From Astrocystis sublimbata (lineage: Eukaryota > Ascomycota > Sordariomycetes > Xylariales > Xylariaceae): a stretch of DNA of 64,000 bases. Positions within the stretch are counted from its first letter, which is position 1. Each line of letters starts with the position of its first letter. Below are positions 42,313 to 54,745 of this stretch, one piece after another. The position numbers and the translations under genes are program-made. The notes below the pieces were generated by a model, which saw nothing but the letters and a program-made list of their open reading frames with translations, was not told the origin of the DNA and did no database searches. The stretch spans positions 744,001-808,000 of the forward strand of contig JAJNNY010000011.1 of the NCBI GenBank assembly GCA_022453515.1, read 5' to 3'.

Positions 42313-44553
42313 ATGGCTGGCATTACCACCAATGCACCAGGAGACCAGCAGATACACGGTACGTAATGATACTCTCGCTCACTCACCCCAGCTCACACTC
42401 ATCGGCCTACCAAACTCACCTTCGTACCTCCTTCCTTACTCATACCCTACCCATACTCAACTCACACCCATACCAATACTCATACTCACAATCACTAACT
42501 GACTGTCCCCAGCCCTCGTAATTGGCGCCGGCCTCGGCGGCTGCGCCTGCGCCCTGGCCCTCCAGCACCACGGGCACTCGGTCGTCATCTACGAGAAGCT
42601 GCGCGCCTTCCGCCGGCTAGGCGATTCCTTGGGCCTAGGCGAGAATGCTCTGAAACTCCTCGAGCGCTGGGGCGGTAGACGCCTCTATGATACGCTGACG
42701 GGCATCGGTAACCAGGCGCCCGATATGCAGATCCGAAGATGGGAAGATGGCAAGGTGTTGGCTGTGCAGCCGCTTAGTGAGTTTGGCTCGGTCTGTTTTG
42801 TTCTGTTCTGTTCTGTTCTGTTCTGTTCTGTTCTGTTCTGTGGGTTTTGGGGTTTTGGGGATTGGGTTTTGAAGACGGTTATGTATGGATGGTTTGCGGG
42901 TGAAGGTGAGGTGATGAGCGAAGATTGCTGGGAGTATCGGCAATGGGTTGATGAGCAGCAGCTGGAAATGGAATTAATCAGTTCATTCATTGCTGTCTAC
43001 TGACTGACTGACCGCCATAGTGGACATGGCCGGCTACATCGGCCATCGCGGCGACTACCACAACGCCTTTCTCGACGCGGTGCGCGACGCCGGCATCGAG
43101 ATCCGCATGGGCTGCGAAGTCGTCGATTACGCAGATCCGGATCCGGACTCCCACGCCCTGCCGGCCATCATCCTCGCCGACGGCACCCGGGTCGCGGCCG
43201 ACGTTGTCATCGGCGCAGACGGCATCAAGTCCCGCGCCCGCGAGCTCGTCCTCGGCTTCGCAGACGCTCCGAAAAGTAGCGGCTACTCGTGCTATCGCGC
43301 GTACTTCGAGGGAAAGCATCTGAGAGAGGACCCCCTGTGTCGCGAGTTTGTTGATCATGATTGTGTGAATATTTGGTGAGTTGAGGAGTTTCGGTGGCGC
43401 ACTCGCGGATGCTGTGTATTGTCGCTCAGTCGGCGAGGTAATTGTGTTGTGCTAAATGGTGGTCTTTGCCTTCGTGGTTTGTAGGATTGGGGAGGACACG
43501 CATTTGGTGCAAAATACCCGTAAGACATAGCCCTTGTTGCTTATCGCTCAGCGAAACTGTTCCTGAGAAGAAAAAAATGAGAGAAGAGAGCAGAGTAAAT
43601 GTGTTGTTTATAGATTGGGTACGTAGGTGATGAACGATGGCTTGGCTAATCAGAAAAGCACCGTGACATAGTCCGAAACGGCGACGAGTTCAACTGGATC
43701 GTCACGCGGAAGCTCTCGCACGAAGCCGACATGGAGATCACCGAGTCGTGGTTTCAAGAGGGCGACCTCGAAGACGTCGCGCGCGTCACGGCCACCGTGG
43801 ACCCGCGAATCCGCGCCGCAGGTAAGATTCCTCGCCTAACTACCCAACCTCAGGTTCACCGGGGGATCGAACAGAGGAGAAAGAGTGTTATCGTATTAAT
43901 TGGTAATCTCATTCAGTGGCCAAGACACCCTCCTGTCTCGACTGGAAGATCTGCTACCGCGACCCCTTGCCCACATGGGTCTCGCCTCGCAGCCACCGCA
44001 TCGCCCTCCTCGGCGACAGCTGCCATCCGCACCTGCCGACGAGCGCGCAGGGCGCGAGCCAGGCGACCGAGAGCGCCGCCGTGCTCGCCGTGTGTCTGAA
44101 GCTGGCTGGGAAGGAGAGAATACCGCTTGCGGTGCGTGCCTGTCTACAGATTCTTCCGTTATTTTTCCTTGACCTGACCGTGACCTTGACCCTAACCTTG
44201 ACTCCCACCCCAACACTCCAACATGAATGAAAACTAGCCCCTCCAGACCTACCTAGGTTATCTAGGTTACTTGCATACTGACCCCGACGTATTCACAGAC
44301 GCGCACATACGAGAAACTCCGCTTCGCACGCACCAGGGCGAGCCAGCGCAACGGTGAGGATCTGCGCGACCGCTGGCACACGGCACTCAAGGGCGTCGAC
44401 GAGGGCGTCGAGATCGACCCCGAGTCGCTCAAGATACGGAATCGCTGGCTTTATGCCTTTGACGCGGAGGAGGATACGTTGCGGCGCTGGGGAGAAGTGT
44501 CTGGGGTGGTGGAGGGCGAGTTGGAAAGGGGGGTGATTACGCCTTTGTGTTAG
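42313..44553 (+). CDS. FAD-dependent monooxygenase (salicylate hydroxylase-like)
   Basis: Seven exons: 42313-42358, 42513-42776, 43021-43375, 43485-43519, 43654-43821, 43917-44131 and 44299-44553 (445 aa). All phases fit. The Rossmann motif VIGAGLGGCACALALQHHGH lies right after the first intron, with YEK closing the FAD ribose site. The DG motif is VIGADGIKSR. Family-specific stretches are WIGEDTHLVQNT, FNWIVTRK, ESWFQEGD, CLDWKICYRDPLPTW and the GD box IALLGDSCHPHLPTSAQGAS. It belongs to the flavoprotein aromatic hydroxylases that use NAD(P)H and O2. The substrate cannot be read from sequence, and no partner gene lies adjacent. Intron 2 (244 nt) contains a pentanucleotide microsatellite. Confidence 0.9.
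42801..42840 (+). repeat. (TTCTG)8 microsatellite in an intron
   Basis: Eight exact ttctg units, preceded by an imperfect ctgttttg, inside intron 42777-43020 of the FAD monooxygenase. Expected to vary in length between strains. Confidence 0.95.
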
Positions 44554-45467
44554 GAAGGTCGAGGGGAGAGGATAGATACATGTACGACTTGTGACGAATC
44601 TACAGTTGGTATCGAGTGCATCCTACCTATACTTGATGTACTTACTACATCACCTAAGCAGGATGAAGTGGCCATGTTAGGTTGCGAGCTGTGCTTGATG
44701 TTCGTACCTGTTTATCCCTCTCTTCAAGCCTAAGTCTTGTTTGCTATCTTTACTCTTGTGCTTAACCTTGACGACCATTGTGAGAAAACTATTTTGTAGA
44801 TGACTGGACTTCATAAGCCCCTAAGCTACGTGTGTATCCACGATGTGTTCGAATACGATTCTTCCTTATAAAGTGTAAAATAACGCGTAGCATAAAACTA
44901 CAGCGGCACTTTGGTAGAACATCACGACCCATTAAGCTACCCGAGTAGAAATATTCTAAGACTCTAGTAGGTAATCCAAGGTGTTTAGCAAAGTACGGAG
45001 GCCTGGGTTCCTGGGCTATCGTCGTAAGGATCACAAAGATCAAGTTTTGCTGAACTTGGCAGTTTTTTCATAAATCTACTTAGTCATTGCGCTTCGTTGA
45101 GTCAAATACCGACTAGGAAATAACAAATTGCCTCATAGTCTTACGAAGTACATCTCACCGGACAAGGATAAGAATAGAGTTGCCCACCCGGCCGATTATC
45201 AGCAAATCATAATCCTGCTGTCGCTCGGCCATGTTGTCCTTTGAATGTAGATGGTGGTATCACTGCAGCATATACCCGACTCATCGGCAATTGCTAGCGT
45301 TGGACGAGACTTCGGAGAGGCCAGATACCACCAAACAGTCGAGTTGGGTCTTATCGTATAACAATCAAGAGTGTGCCGTACCCATCGGCCCGTCTTTCCT
45401 TTTCTTGCATCGCACCTATCGTGTCTTGTCTCACAGTACCACAACATAACACATCAATCCAATCCAA
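44554..45467. other. Convergent 3' intergenic region
   Basis: Between the stops of the monooxygenase and the small membrane protein gene. AT-leaning, no gene supported. Confidence 0.5.
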
Positions 45468-45953
45468 TCAATATCCCTCCACAAGCGCCAGCACCGCGCT
45501 CGCAGCCCAGCTCATCGTCAACCACCCCAGGACCTCCAACATGCGCTGCGTGCGCTCCAGCGCCTCGTTGTAGTCGCCCATCTTGGGCAGCGGGACCTTG
45601 CCGGCCGTGGCGTCTTTGCCGCTCCCGCCAGCCCAGAAGTCCTGCAGATGCGTCCGCGCCGCCCACACCGCGGCCGCCATGACCGGCGACGCGAAGGTGC
45701 GCACCAGAAACCCGTACGACGCGCCTCCTGAGACCAAGAGCACCGAGGCCACGAAGGAGGCTAGGATCGAGATCGCCCCGGACGCTTGCGTCGTGCGCGT
45801 CTTGTGCAGCTGCTGCGCGGCCGTGTCGCTGACTTTTGCGAGCTTTTTGGATGTCTCTTCGTATGAGAGGAGCTTGGTTATCGCTACTTGCGATTGCAGC
45901 GCGCCGTAGGCGGCGATGACGAGTTGCGCCACGTGGACGAATTTGAGAAGCAT
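45468..45953 (-). CDS. Small conserved-looking membrane protein
   Basis: Single exon, 161 aa, family not recognised. Hydrophobic segments: VHVAQLVIAAYGAL near the N-terminus, ISILASFVASVLLVSGGASY and ASPVMAAAVWAA in the middle, and LGWLTMSWAASAVLALVEGY at the C-terminus. Between the first two lies a charged amphipathic stretch (LLSYEETSKKLAKVSDTAAQ). There is no cleavable signal peptide pattern. The clean codon use and the ordered hydrophobic/charged pattern argue for a real gene. Confidence 0.6.
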   Translation of the reverse strand: MLLKFVHVAQLVIAAYGALQSQVAITKLLSYEETSKKLAKVSDTAAQQLHKTRTTQASGAISILASFVASVLLVSGGASYGFLVRTFASPVMAAAVWAARTHLQDFWAGGSGKDATAGKVPLPKMGDYNEALERTQRMLEVLGWLTMSWAASAVLALVEGY

Positions 45954-47443
45954 GGTTGGCGCGTGGGAGTTGTTGATTGAAAATGTGCAGCGGAAGTTGG
46001 CGAGAATTCTGGTGCGGTGATGATGTTAATTGCGGGGGGTGTCAGATGGTGAGAGTGAGTGTGTTGTTTTGGTCAAGTGTGTTTTGTCCGGTTGATTTGG
46101 TGTCTACATAGTGCCTATATAGATGACGTCATGGCGCTACTGAGACTCAGCTGTTGCCCACGTGCTGGAGGAACTACTTTTGCTACGACTAGAATAGTCA
46201 GATTACTTGAAGAGAACTCCATATTTCAAATGTTTCGCAACTTTGGCAGTTCATGGCCATGGTCATTCGATCCACCTCCAAGCTTGCCAAGTCGGTTCAG
46301 TGCAGCATTGATATGAACATGCGACTAGAAACTTTCGCGCGGCACATGAATGACAATTTAATGAAAAACCGAATGACCGTCACAGGGAACGGGTTTCATG
46401 AATATCTGTCCTCTACCTTGTCTATTAGCTACTCGACAACGGTGGCGTACTATGTGTGTCGTCTTCTGGGGGTGACGCTGTCCGCTAGCTAGCCGCTCAT
46501 TGCCATTGCGATTGATGGTTGATAGCTGCTTGTGGTAGTTGGCATCTATATCAACTAACTCCTACATCAGTGCTCGTATTTCCACTGTCCAACGATGTAG
46601 GATCGTGTCTTTTGGAGTAATTAGTTTTTGACCATATCCCATGTGACAACCATGCTTCTTAAGACGGCCTTCAGGGGTCGAGCCACGACAGGCATGCAAG
46701 CGCAGATAAGCCCAATTTTCGACTCGATGATACTGGTTATAAATACAATATGGGAATCATAGCCAACGGAGTGGGCTCGAGGCTGTGGAATTCGATAAAA
46801 AAAGCCTACTTACCCAAATGCATATACTATGTCCCGAGTTCCATCGGCCTGATCCTATAAGTAGCGCGTCGCCAGCCCCCCAGTTGAGGCGCCAATACCT
46901 CTTGGTAAAGTATCAGTATCTCAGGAAACCATAAGAGCAGCGAGTGACAACGGTTTCGCCAATGACTATCTTGGTCAAATGCACAAGTGCTGAAGCAGAC
47001 TGTCGGGTCAAGGCAATCGACAACCGAACTGTCGAGGCTAGGGTTAATTATATTTAGATCAGCGTTACCAACGGGTGACCGTCACAGAACTGCCTGGTCA
47101 GGGACCTGATCTGACTTAAGCTTCAATGTTGGTTGTCTGCGCTTATGATTTTATGCATTTGGTGTAACATAGGAGGCAGCGCACCGGTCTGGCTTGGGTT
47201 CCGTTTCTTGGCAGCACAAGTAGGTAGTAGCTTCCAACACCACCCGCTCTTTGTGCAAGCCTTGGACTAATGATAGTCTTTCATTCTCATCCCTGACTTC
47301 GTAATGGGAACCTTCTGAGTGTTTTTGCAAGCGTTGGTACCTTTTTATTTTATTCTTTACCTACTTGCCCATGAAGAACCGACATCCCAAGTAAGACTCG
47401 TTGTGGACAGCGACCAGAAACTCACCCTAAACCCTCTTCAAAC
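45954..47443. other. Divergent intergenic region, no gene seen
   Basis: 1.5 kb between the small membrane protein and the P450 gene. Short frames at 46059-46492 carry no signature. No repeats of note. Confidence 0.5.
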
Positions 47444-49354
47444 ATGTTCACATACATTCTTGTGGCGGTGGTTGCGCTGCTGGTACCTTATATCTTCACT
47501 TCAGTTCGCCATAAACGCCTAAGGCAATTTTCTCGTTTTGCCCAACTCCCCCCTTCACCAATCTTGGGTCATCTCCAGACCTTAGACGAGTTTATCAAAC
47601 GCGCACCTCCCAACGCACATCCAGGTGACTAGCTATCCTCTTGCAAATGAATCCCACCAGGGCTCTTTTTATAATTAATATCTGAGTAGATGTGGCGATT
47701 GCATCGATGCACGAGGCCTTGGGCCGTCCGCCAGCCATGCTCATAGACCTACGGCCTATTAGCCCGCCCCTTCTCGTCATAGGAAGCTATGAGGTTGCAG
47801 AGCAGATTTCCAAGGCTTCCAGTCGCTTCCCTCACAGTCCTCCCAAGGCACCGCAAACTTGGGAACATCTGGAGCACTTGACTGGGCCTACGTCTGTTGC
47901 ATCTTCTCAGGTGAGGCAGCATCTCTTGATTCTGAATTGTCTTTCCACAAGCCTTGGGATGGTACTGGTGATGACAGTACTTACACCATGGCATCGTAGG
48001 GCGAGAGCTGGAAGACGCTTCGTAAACGCTTCAATCCTGGCTTTGCGCCTCATCATCTCCTGAGCTTACTTCCTTCCATCATCGATACATCCTCCCTCTT
48101 TATCGACCATCTCGATAGATTCGCTAGTTCTGGAAAGGAGTTTTCGCTTCAGGAACTTGCTACGAACTTAACCTTTGACATTATCGGGCGTGTGGCTCTT
48201 GATATCGACATGGTTTGTGATTCTTATAGTCTCGATGTTTGCGAGAATGTTAGACTAAAATACTAGTAGGGTGCCCAAAGTGCCGAGCCGACGGACTTCA
48301 TGCGCGTGTTCCATGAGCTCATACAAACCTATGCCGACGAGCAGATAACCCTACCTTGGTGGTGTACCCCTCGGCTAGAATGGAGACGTAGAAGTCTCGC
48401 GAGGCGTGTGAGGAACGCTCTCAAATCGATCGTCCGCGAACGATACGCCGAGCTTGCGCACAGTGCCAAGTCCCGCAGCATCCTCTCAATGAGTCTCCAG
48501 GAGATCGAGGACTTGAGTCCACAAACAGTGGATGTGACGTGTGACCAGCTAAGTACATTTCTCTTTGCCGGTCATGATACGACCAGTACGACAATAGCCT
48601 GGGCATTTTACGAACTGTCACGCACTCCCCATGCGCTGCGAGCCGTTCGCAACGAATTAGATGATATTTTGGGCCCCGACTCGGATCCAAAATCTGTCCG
48701 CGCCCGGCTTTTGGGCCCTGGCGGAGAGGAACTCGTGCATAGAATGACCTACACGACCGCCGTGATCAAGGAAGTTCTGCGCCTTTGGCCTCCCGGCGGG
48801 ACATCGCGCATGACTAAGCCTGGTGATGGGCTGAGGGTTACTCTACCTGCCTCATCGTCTTCGTCGGGCGGTGACTTGTGCGAGATGGATCTGGATGGAT
48901 TGATGATTTACCCACCCCATTCCATTATTCAGCGAGACCCCTCCGTGTTCGGTGACACAGCCGATGTCTTTGTACCGGAGCGCTGGCTGGGCCAGGCTGG
49001 CTCGGAGAAAGCCCCAGCCGGAGCATGGAGGGCATTTGAGAGGGGCCCCAGAGGCTGCATTGGCCAGGAGCTGGCTATGATAGAATCCCGCATCGTCCTT
49101 GCGTTGGCGGTGCGGCGTTTTGACTTCATCAAGGTTGGTATCGGAGCAGTCGCAATGAATGACACCAGCGGGCAACCGGAAATGGATAAGCATGGTCAAT
49201 TCAAGGTGGTTAAGGAGATGTACATGGTGAGTTCGGCCAACGAAAGTTCACGACTATGACAAAAGTTACTTCGGCGCTGACGGAGATACAGAAGATGCAG
49301 GTTACGGCAAAGCCGGTTGATGGCATGGTAATGAAGGTCAAGCTAGCTCCATGA
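47444..49354 (+). CDS. Cytochrome P450 monooxygenase
   Basis: Five exons, 47444-47624, 47690-47910, 48000-48212, 48270-49226 and 49292-49354 (544 aa), with all phases consistent. The N-terminal anchor is MFTYILVAVVALLVPYIFTS followed by basic residues and the Pro-rich hinge LPPSPILGHL, as in ER-bound microsomal P450s. The C-helix motif WKTLRKRF sits at the start of exon 3. The I-helix oxygen-binding motif is FAGHDTTST (about residues 306-314), the K-helix ExxR is KEVLR, the PERF region reads VPERWLG, and the haem loop is FERGPRGCIG (Cys about 467). All catalytic motifs are intact. The family could not be set by eye and the substrate is unknown. A matching reductase is not in the window. Confidence 0.93.
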
Positions 49355-50158
49355 TCTGACGAGAGAAGATTTCTGAGCTGTATCGGCCTCCCCAGTTGAG
49401 TCACTAGGCCTGAGTTCACGAAGCAAGACTTCTGTGATGGTTCCTTACATCATTGGTTTCACCTCGAAACTTTTCAATGCGAGTGGGATAGTTTACTAGA
49501 GTAGGCAACGGGCATCTTGTCTTTGGCTAGACTTGAATTATCTAGCTACCTGCCCGGACAATAACTACTGTGTATCTTGTGTAATAGCAAAATGTGGGCA
49601 ACTATCATAGTAAATCAGCATAATGTTATTGAAATTAAACAGAAATATAAAGTAAGAAATGATTATTTAGTATTCACGACTGATTACAATATCTAGATTG
49701 GAAACATTATTCCACATGATGGTGAGGATATTGAACACAAGTATGCTTGTACTTGGAGTATTGCTAAAAGCTGACTGGCTGGGTCCGGTTTCCTCCGCGA
49801 CCCGGCGTTAGCCGATGATAGCCCCGCCTGGACCCTGCCAAGCTGCGGCCAATCAAGAAACACCAAAAAGTATTCGCCATCGGCCTATCTCCATCAGCCT
49901 GTTAATTCCATCACCTGGCATCATCACTTACCTCCCGCCATCCTTGCCACTTGCTTACCATTCGCACCCTCGGCACCACCCATCAAGCTCCCCTGCTGTA
50001 TCGCAACTTGTTCTTTGTGAAATTTGATATTGGACCTGGAGCACAAGAGTGTCGCTTCGAAGAAACCGAGCTTGTCACATCGCAGGGACAAAGAGGACGG
50101 TGAGGCGAGATCAGACGGGCCAGAGGGACAATACGAGATGGCGTCGGCGCCCGCCACC
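49355..50158. other. Intergenic, AT-rich stretch and lipoyl synthase promoter
   Basis: About 49560-49760 is AT-rich; the remainder is GC-richer leader sequence for the lipoyl synthase gene. An upstream in-frame ATG at 50138 is an alternative start. Confidence 0.5.
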
Positions 50159-51451
50159 ATGCAGCGCATACGCGCACCGCTGCAGCGAGTCATAGCCGCC
50201 TCGACAACAAGAAGCTCGAGTCTTGCGCTCTCACGATCATACGCCACCATCCCCACCAGCAGTGCCACCGAGCCATCATCATCATCCACAGCAACCTCCA
50301 CATCACCAGCGCCCACGACACGACGGCCTACCTACTTCAAAGACACATCCCTCGGCTCGCTCGATGACTTCCTCTCCACATCCTCGCCCTCGTCGCCCCT
50401 GGCCCCGAGTGACGCCTACACCCTGCGCACCGCCGAGGTTGGCCCGGCCTCGAACCGGCGCACCATCACGCGGCTGCCCGAGTGGCTGAAGACGCCCATC
50501 CCCGCCGGTAACGACAACTACAAGCAGATCAAGAAGGACCTGCGCGGCCTGGGCCTGCACACCGTCTGCGAGGAGGCCCGCTGCCCCAACATCTCCGAGT
50601 GCTGGGGCGGCAGCAACAAGAACGCCGCCACCGCCACCATCATGCTGATGGGCGACACCTGCACCCGCGGCTGCCGCTTCTGCAGCGTCAAGACGAACCG
50701 CAACCCCTCGCCCCTCGACCCCCACGAGCCCGAGAACACCGCCGAGGCCCTCGCACGCTGGGGGCTGGGCTACGTCGTGCTGACGAGCGTCGACCGCGAC
50801 GACCTGGCCGACGGCGGCGCCCACCACTTCGCCGACACCATCCGGCGCATCAAGAGCAAGAAGCCCTCGCTGCTGGTCGAGGCCCTGACCGGCGACTTCC
50901 GCGGCGACCTGGACATGGTGCGCCTCGTGGCTGAGAGCGGGCTCGACGTCTACGCCCACAACGTCGAGACCGTCGAGGCATTGACGCCCTACGTGCGCGA
51001 CCGCCGCGCCACCTTCCGCCAGAGCCTCGAGGTGCTGCGCGCCGCGAAGCAGGTTAAGGGCGCCGACGGGAACCACGTCATCACTAAGACCAGCCTGATG
51101 CTCGGCCTGGGCGAGCAGGAGCACGAGCTCATGGACGCGCTCAAGGAGCTGCGCAAGGCCGACGTCGACGTCGTCACCTTCGGCCAGTACATGCGGCCCA
51201 CGAAGCGCCATCTCAAGGTCGAGAAGTACGTCACCCCGGCCGAGTTCGAGATGTGGCGCCAGCGCGCCGTCGATATGGGGTTCTTGTATGTCGCTAGTGG
51301 GCCTCTGGTCAGGAGCAGCTACAAGGCTGGCGAGGCCTTCATTGAGAATGTGCTGAGACGGCGCGCGGGCGGGCCGCCTGCGGGCTTGAGCGGGAAGCTG
51401 GAGGATGCGGCCGTGGTAGAGGCGATTATGAAGAACGAGTCCTCGGCTTGA
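50159..51451 (+). CDS. LIP5: Lipoyl synthase, mitochondrial
   Basis: Single exon, 430 aa. The start at 50159 has a strong context (gccaccATGC) and gives a mitochondrial presequence ([20 protein letters not shown]); ATG 50138 is in frame and possible. The first Fe-S cluster cysteines are in [15 protein letters not shown] (about residue 137, CX4CX5C), the radical-SAM cluster in [10 protein letters not shown] (about 168, CX3CX2C), and the C-terminal RSSYKAGE (about 385) contributes the conserved Ser ligand. Other family blocks are [32 protein letters not shown] and [17 protein letters not shown]. The enzyme inserts two sulfurs into octanoyl groups on lipoate-dependent proteins. High GC at third positions explains the long antisense open frame 50303-51211. 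Confidence 0.97.
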   Translation: MQRIRAPLQRVIAASTTRSSSLALSRSYATIPTSSATEPSSSSTATSTSPAPTTRRPTYFKDTSLGSLDDFLSTSSPSSPLAPSDAYTLRTAEVGPASNRRTITRLPEWLKTPIPAGNDNYKQIKKDLRGLGLHTVCEEARCPNISECWGGSNKNAATATIMLMGDTCTRGCRFCSVKTNRNPSPLDPHEPENTAEALARWGLGYVVLTSVDRDDLADGGAHHFADTIRRIKSKKPSLLVEALTGDFRGDLDMVRLVAESGLDVYAHNVETVEALTPYVRDRRATFRQSLEVLRAAKQVKGADGNHVITKTSLMLGLGEQEHELMDALKELRKADVDVVTFGQYMRPTKRHLKVEKYVTPAEFEMWRQRAVDMGFLYVASGPLVRSSYKAGEAFIENVLRRRAGGPPAGLSGKLEDAAVVEAIMKNESSA

Positions 51452-52432
51452 AAGGAGTGGCTTCTACTTACCTAGCTAGCTAGCACAGCGTAGCATGAAG
51501 ACATGTTCCGCATTTCTGATTGGGATGAACGTGAAAGTCAACCAGATTTTCCATTAGGATCAGGTGGGAGCTGTGTATCATTTCCCTGTATAAATTCTTT
51601 TTGTTACATCTTGGGCATCGGGCAATCGACTATATAGATGGGTGGACTGGCGGCATGGTACCAAAAGTCGACATGAGAGTTATCGACGCTAGGCGCAACG
51701 GACTTGAGATCCTTTCAACTAGGACAGGACGCAATGTTAGGGTAGACATACATATGGCGAATTTAAATGATACAATGCATTTTTCTCCCGTTGTCATCCA
51801 CTGCTCATTTGTCTGTTAAGGTGTCGTGCTCATTAAGTGATCAGATTACCAAGCCCATGAGGTCGTAGAGACGACTCGCATGTACTTACACTTGCACGCG
51901 TCCGATCCCCAATCATCACCAGATTGCAGCTGCGAGACTTCGAGGACTCGGGCGCCGCCCTACCTAGCAACTCCTTCACACCAGCATACCTAGGTACTTA
52001 GTACTTAGCGACGAAGCCTCGCGCACCTACATTACCTTAGCCATTTCAAGCCGAGACCACCCCGGTCTGTATCCCGCATCCCTCTACAAGAACAAGGACG
52101 ACAAGAGTTGAAGGGGAAGGGACATCCTATTCAGTCATTGTGCATTGTTTTGCGGCTATTGGTGCATCTCGTGATCTACTCTAATCATATCTATTCGATT
52201 TTGCATCCCGAAGACACCAGCTCTTGAGCTCTATCTACATAGCTTTCTAAGGATATACAATGACAGCTTCGTTCCGTGTCCCCGCTCGTCATAACAATTC
52301 TGTACCTAGCGCATGCTCTATCATGTCATCCCATTGCATCCCGGTCTTGACACCCAACCAAGTCAATCAAGCTACCAGCTTGTCTCGTTCCCCAGTCTTA
52401 GTCCCATGCAAGACTCATCATCGTCATCATCA
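51452..52432. other. Convergent 3' intergenic region
   Basis: Between lipoyl synthase and the Nudix gene. A ctagctag-rich palindromic patch occurs at about 51470-51483. No gene supported. Confidence 0.5.
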
Positions 52433-53623
52433 TCAAATCTTCCAGACCTTGGCCGCCTCGAGGCCTTCGGCAAATGCCCCCAGCTTGCCGTCGATGGCGT
52501 ACCCTTGGGCTTCGAGGCGCCGGCACTCCTGGTACAGGTCGGCGAAGGCGACCCAGAAACACTCGATGAACTCGCCGTCCTCGAGCTGCGGCTTCGGCGC
52601 CTGGTTCTCGGGCTTGCTTGCGTCGACTCTGAGCTGGATCATGAAGGTCGTGGAGCTGAGACGCGGGGATTAGTAAGTCAGTCATTTGGATGCCCTGCGT
52701 CAGGGTGGGTGGGAATGGATTGGAGAGGGGGGGCAGAAGAGGAGAGAACACGAGGACAGTGTAGGGAGCTGGGTTACCTTGACGATGCCGGCGCTGGTGT
52801 ATTTAACTCAAGTTAGCATCGCATCGCATCGCAATGATATACCCCTCCTGCAGTGATATCCGCAATTCAATGCTCGCAATCAATCCCCCAACAACTTCAC
52901 TTCAGGAAACAAGAACCCTTCTCACTTCACTCACAGCTATAAAACATAGGCCTCTGCCCGCCCTCCTTCTCATGCACAACCTCGCCCACATAACCCGTCT
53001 CCTCCCTGAGCTCCCTCAGCGCCGCCGCCTCGACCGTCTCGCCGTCGTCGACGAGGCCCGCCGGGAACTCGACCACGAGCTTGCCGGCGGGCGCGCGGAA
53101 CTGCTTTTCAAGTAGCAGCTGCGCGCCGCTGCCGTCTAGCGGCTCGCGCACCGCCAGCATCTGTACGGCGTCGACGGCACTTGTCTTGGGCCGCGTCGGC
53201 CGGTGCGTGCCTTCCCATGTGCGTAGCTGGCCGGTTTGGTCTTCGTAGGTGATTCTAAGGAGGGGGGAGGAAGATGGTTAGTAATTGGTTCATTTGCATA
53301 CCTACTTACCGTGCCAATGCCGGCGGTAGTGCCGATGGGCAATGGGCAATGACTGGGAGTTCCTCGAATTCCGAAATCCTTGTCATGTCCTGGAGTAGGT
53401 ATGCCAAAAGTTGAAAACTCACTTCACCAGATTGATCCAGCGCGCATCTTTGTTCTCCTATGGGGATTTTCAAAAGAGCGTGCTGTTAGCTGAGTATCCA
53501 GTTTCCACGGGAGACGACAGAACAGATCCTAGCAAGCCGATCTCGGCATCCTGGTCGCATGAACCCACGTAGTTAACGTACAAGGAGCTCGGTGGAAATG
53601 ACCTTAGCTAGCTTTCCCGACAT
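52433..53623 (-). CDS. Nudix hydrolase, ADP-ribose pyrophosphatase (Ysa1-like)
   Basis: Five exons, 53623-53582, 53457-53423, 53254-52935, 52792-52777 (16 nt) and 52655-52433, give 211 aa, with every junction in phase. The N-terminus MSGKLAKVISTELL joins WINLVKITYEDQTG. The Nudix box GLVDDGETVEAAALRELREE (continuing TGY) fits GX5EX7REUXEEXGU perfectly, preceded by APAGKLVVEFPAG. After it come RPMFYSSP and, via the microexon, a strand leading to PENQAPKPQLEDGEFIECFW, the Ysa1-type C-terminus. The enzyme would split ADP-ribose or related sugar nucleotides to AMP and ribose-5-phosphate in the cytosol. The 16-nt exon is the least certain part, but skipping it breaks the frame. Confidence 0.88.
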
Positions 53624-54745
53624 CTTTAGGGTATTAGGCGAGGGTGCAAAGTGAGCGAGTGAGTGAGAGGAAAATTTAAAAAGCGAGGTGTCAACTGATA
53701 GTAGCAAAGAATGAAGACGCGAGATTTGATTTCTCAATAGTATGTATCGTCCCCTTCGCCGCGAATGTAAATGAATATATAGCGTGTGACGTAGCTGAGA
53801 CCTGCATGTGAGCTACTGTACCTCAGCTGGCTGGAGGGGTGGTGATGCACCGCCACTGTGGCTGAGCTGAAGTACATGAAGCACCACGAACTCGAATGCA
53901 CGTTCTCCGGCTTAAACATATCTTGATCTTATGGATAAGATATCTTGCAAGTGAGACGAAACGAGTTGATCCGGCGCGTCATCTTTTGTTGAACTTCGGG
54001 TCTTAAAGGTAAAGGTACATGGGCGACACGACGTCCTGGGGGCGCTCCCGCAGTGCTGTAATTAGCTTGTTATCCGCAGTGTGGGAAGACTCAACAAATG
54101 GGCTTGTTTTTTGGTGAGTGCTGAGTTCTTGGGGATACTCTCCTTGCTCATTTGTAGAGCTTAGTTGCATTTAAGGGGTAGGAAGATCGTGTCGTAGAGC
54201 AAAATGTCCAAAAATAATTAGGGTCGGCTTGAACTCAACCGATAGCGACACAATATTAGCTTGGTGGCACACATCTCTACCTACCCGTGTAAAGTACCTC
54301 GACTATCAGTGCGCTTAATGATCATGTGATTTTCAATTGGGTAGCTTTAGGACAGCACGTCTAACGATCTTATTGCATTCGAGGGGAAATCTGTAGCAAT
54401 AGAATAAACCCGCCGTACGAACTCTAAAGGGGCTGCCCCCTGTGACTCCCTATTCCATTTCATGCGTCTCTACAGCTGCATCTAAACCTCAAGATGATTA
54501 TTAGCTATGTCTCTATCAGGGTCCTCTATTGTTGGGCTTGTGACAAGCACAAATTAAACTTTCAAGAAGCAGATGCCACGTATCAAGTATGAGATCAGTC
54601 CGATTCTTGCTGAGGTAGAAAAGCAGCGCTCCCCCACCCACTACACAAGCTCAAAACTTCTCCTTACCTACTACCTAATTCCTGACAAACCAACCCAACA
54701 AGATCATCCATCCCTTGACCCCTATCATCATCCATCCGATTCAAG
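53624..54745. other. Divergent intergenic region, no gene seen
   Basis: Upstream of both the Nudix gene and the 260-aa orphan gene. Low complexity is limited to gagtgagtgag near 53660. No recognisable element. Confidence 0.5.

Noticed and set aside
26084..49354. A secondary-metabolite gene cluster (AsaB-like enzyme, MFS, Zn2Cys6, FAD monooxygenase, P450)
   Set aside because: These genes are spread over 23 kb and mixed with housekeeping genes (Rsm22, thioredoxin, SPOUT methyltransferase). No PKS, NRPS, terpene synthase or prenyltransferase backbone was seen.
50303..51211. 302-aa antisense open frame inside lipoyl synthase
   Set aside because: Shadow caused by high GC at third codon positions; the sense frame carries every lipoyl synthase motif.
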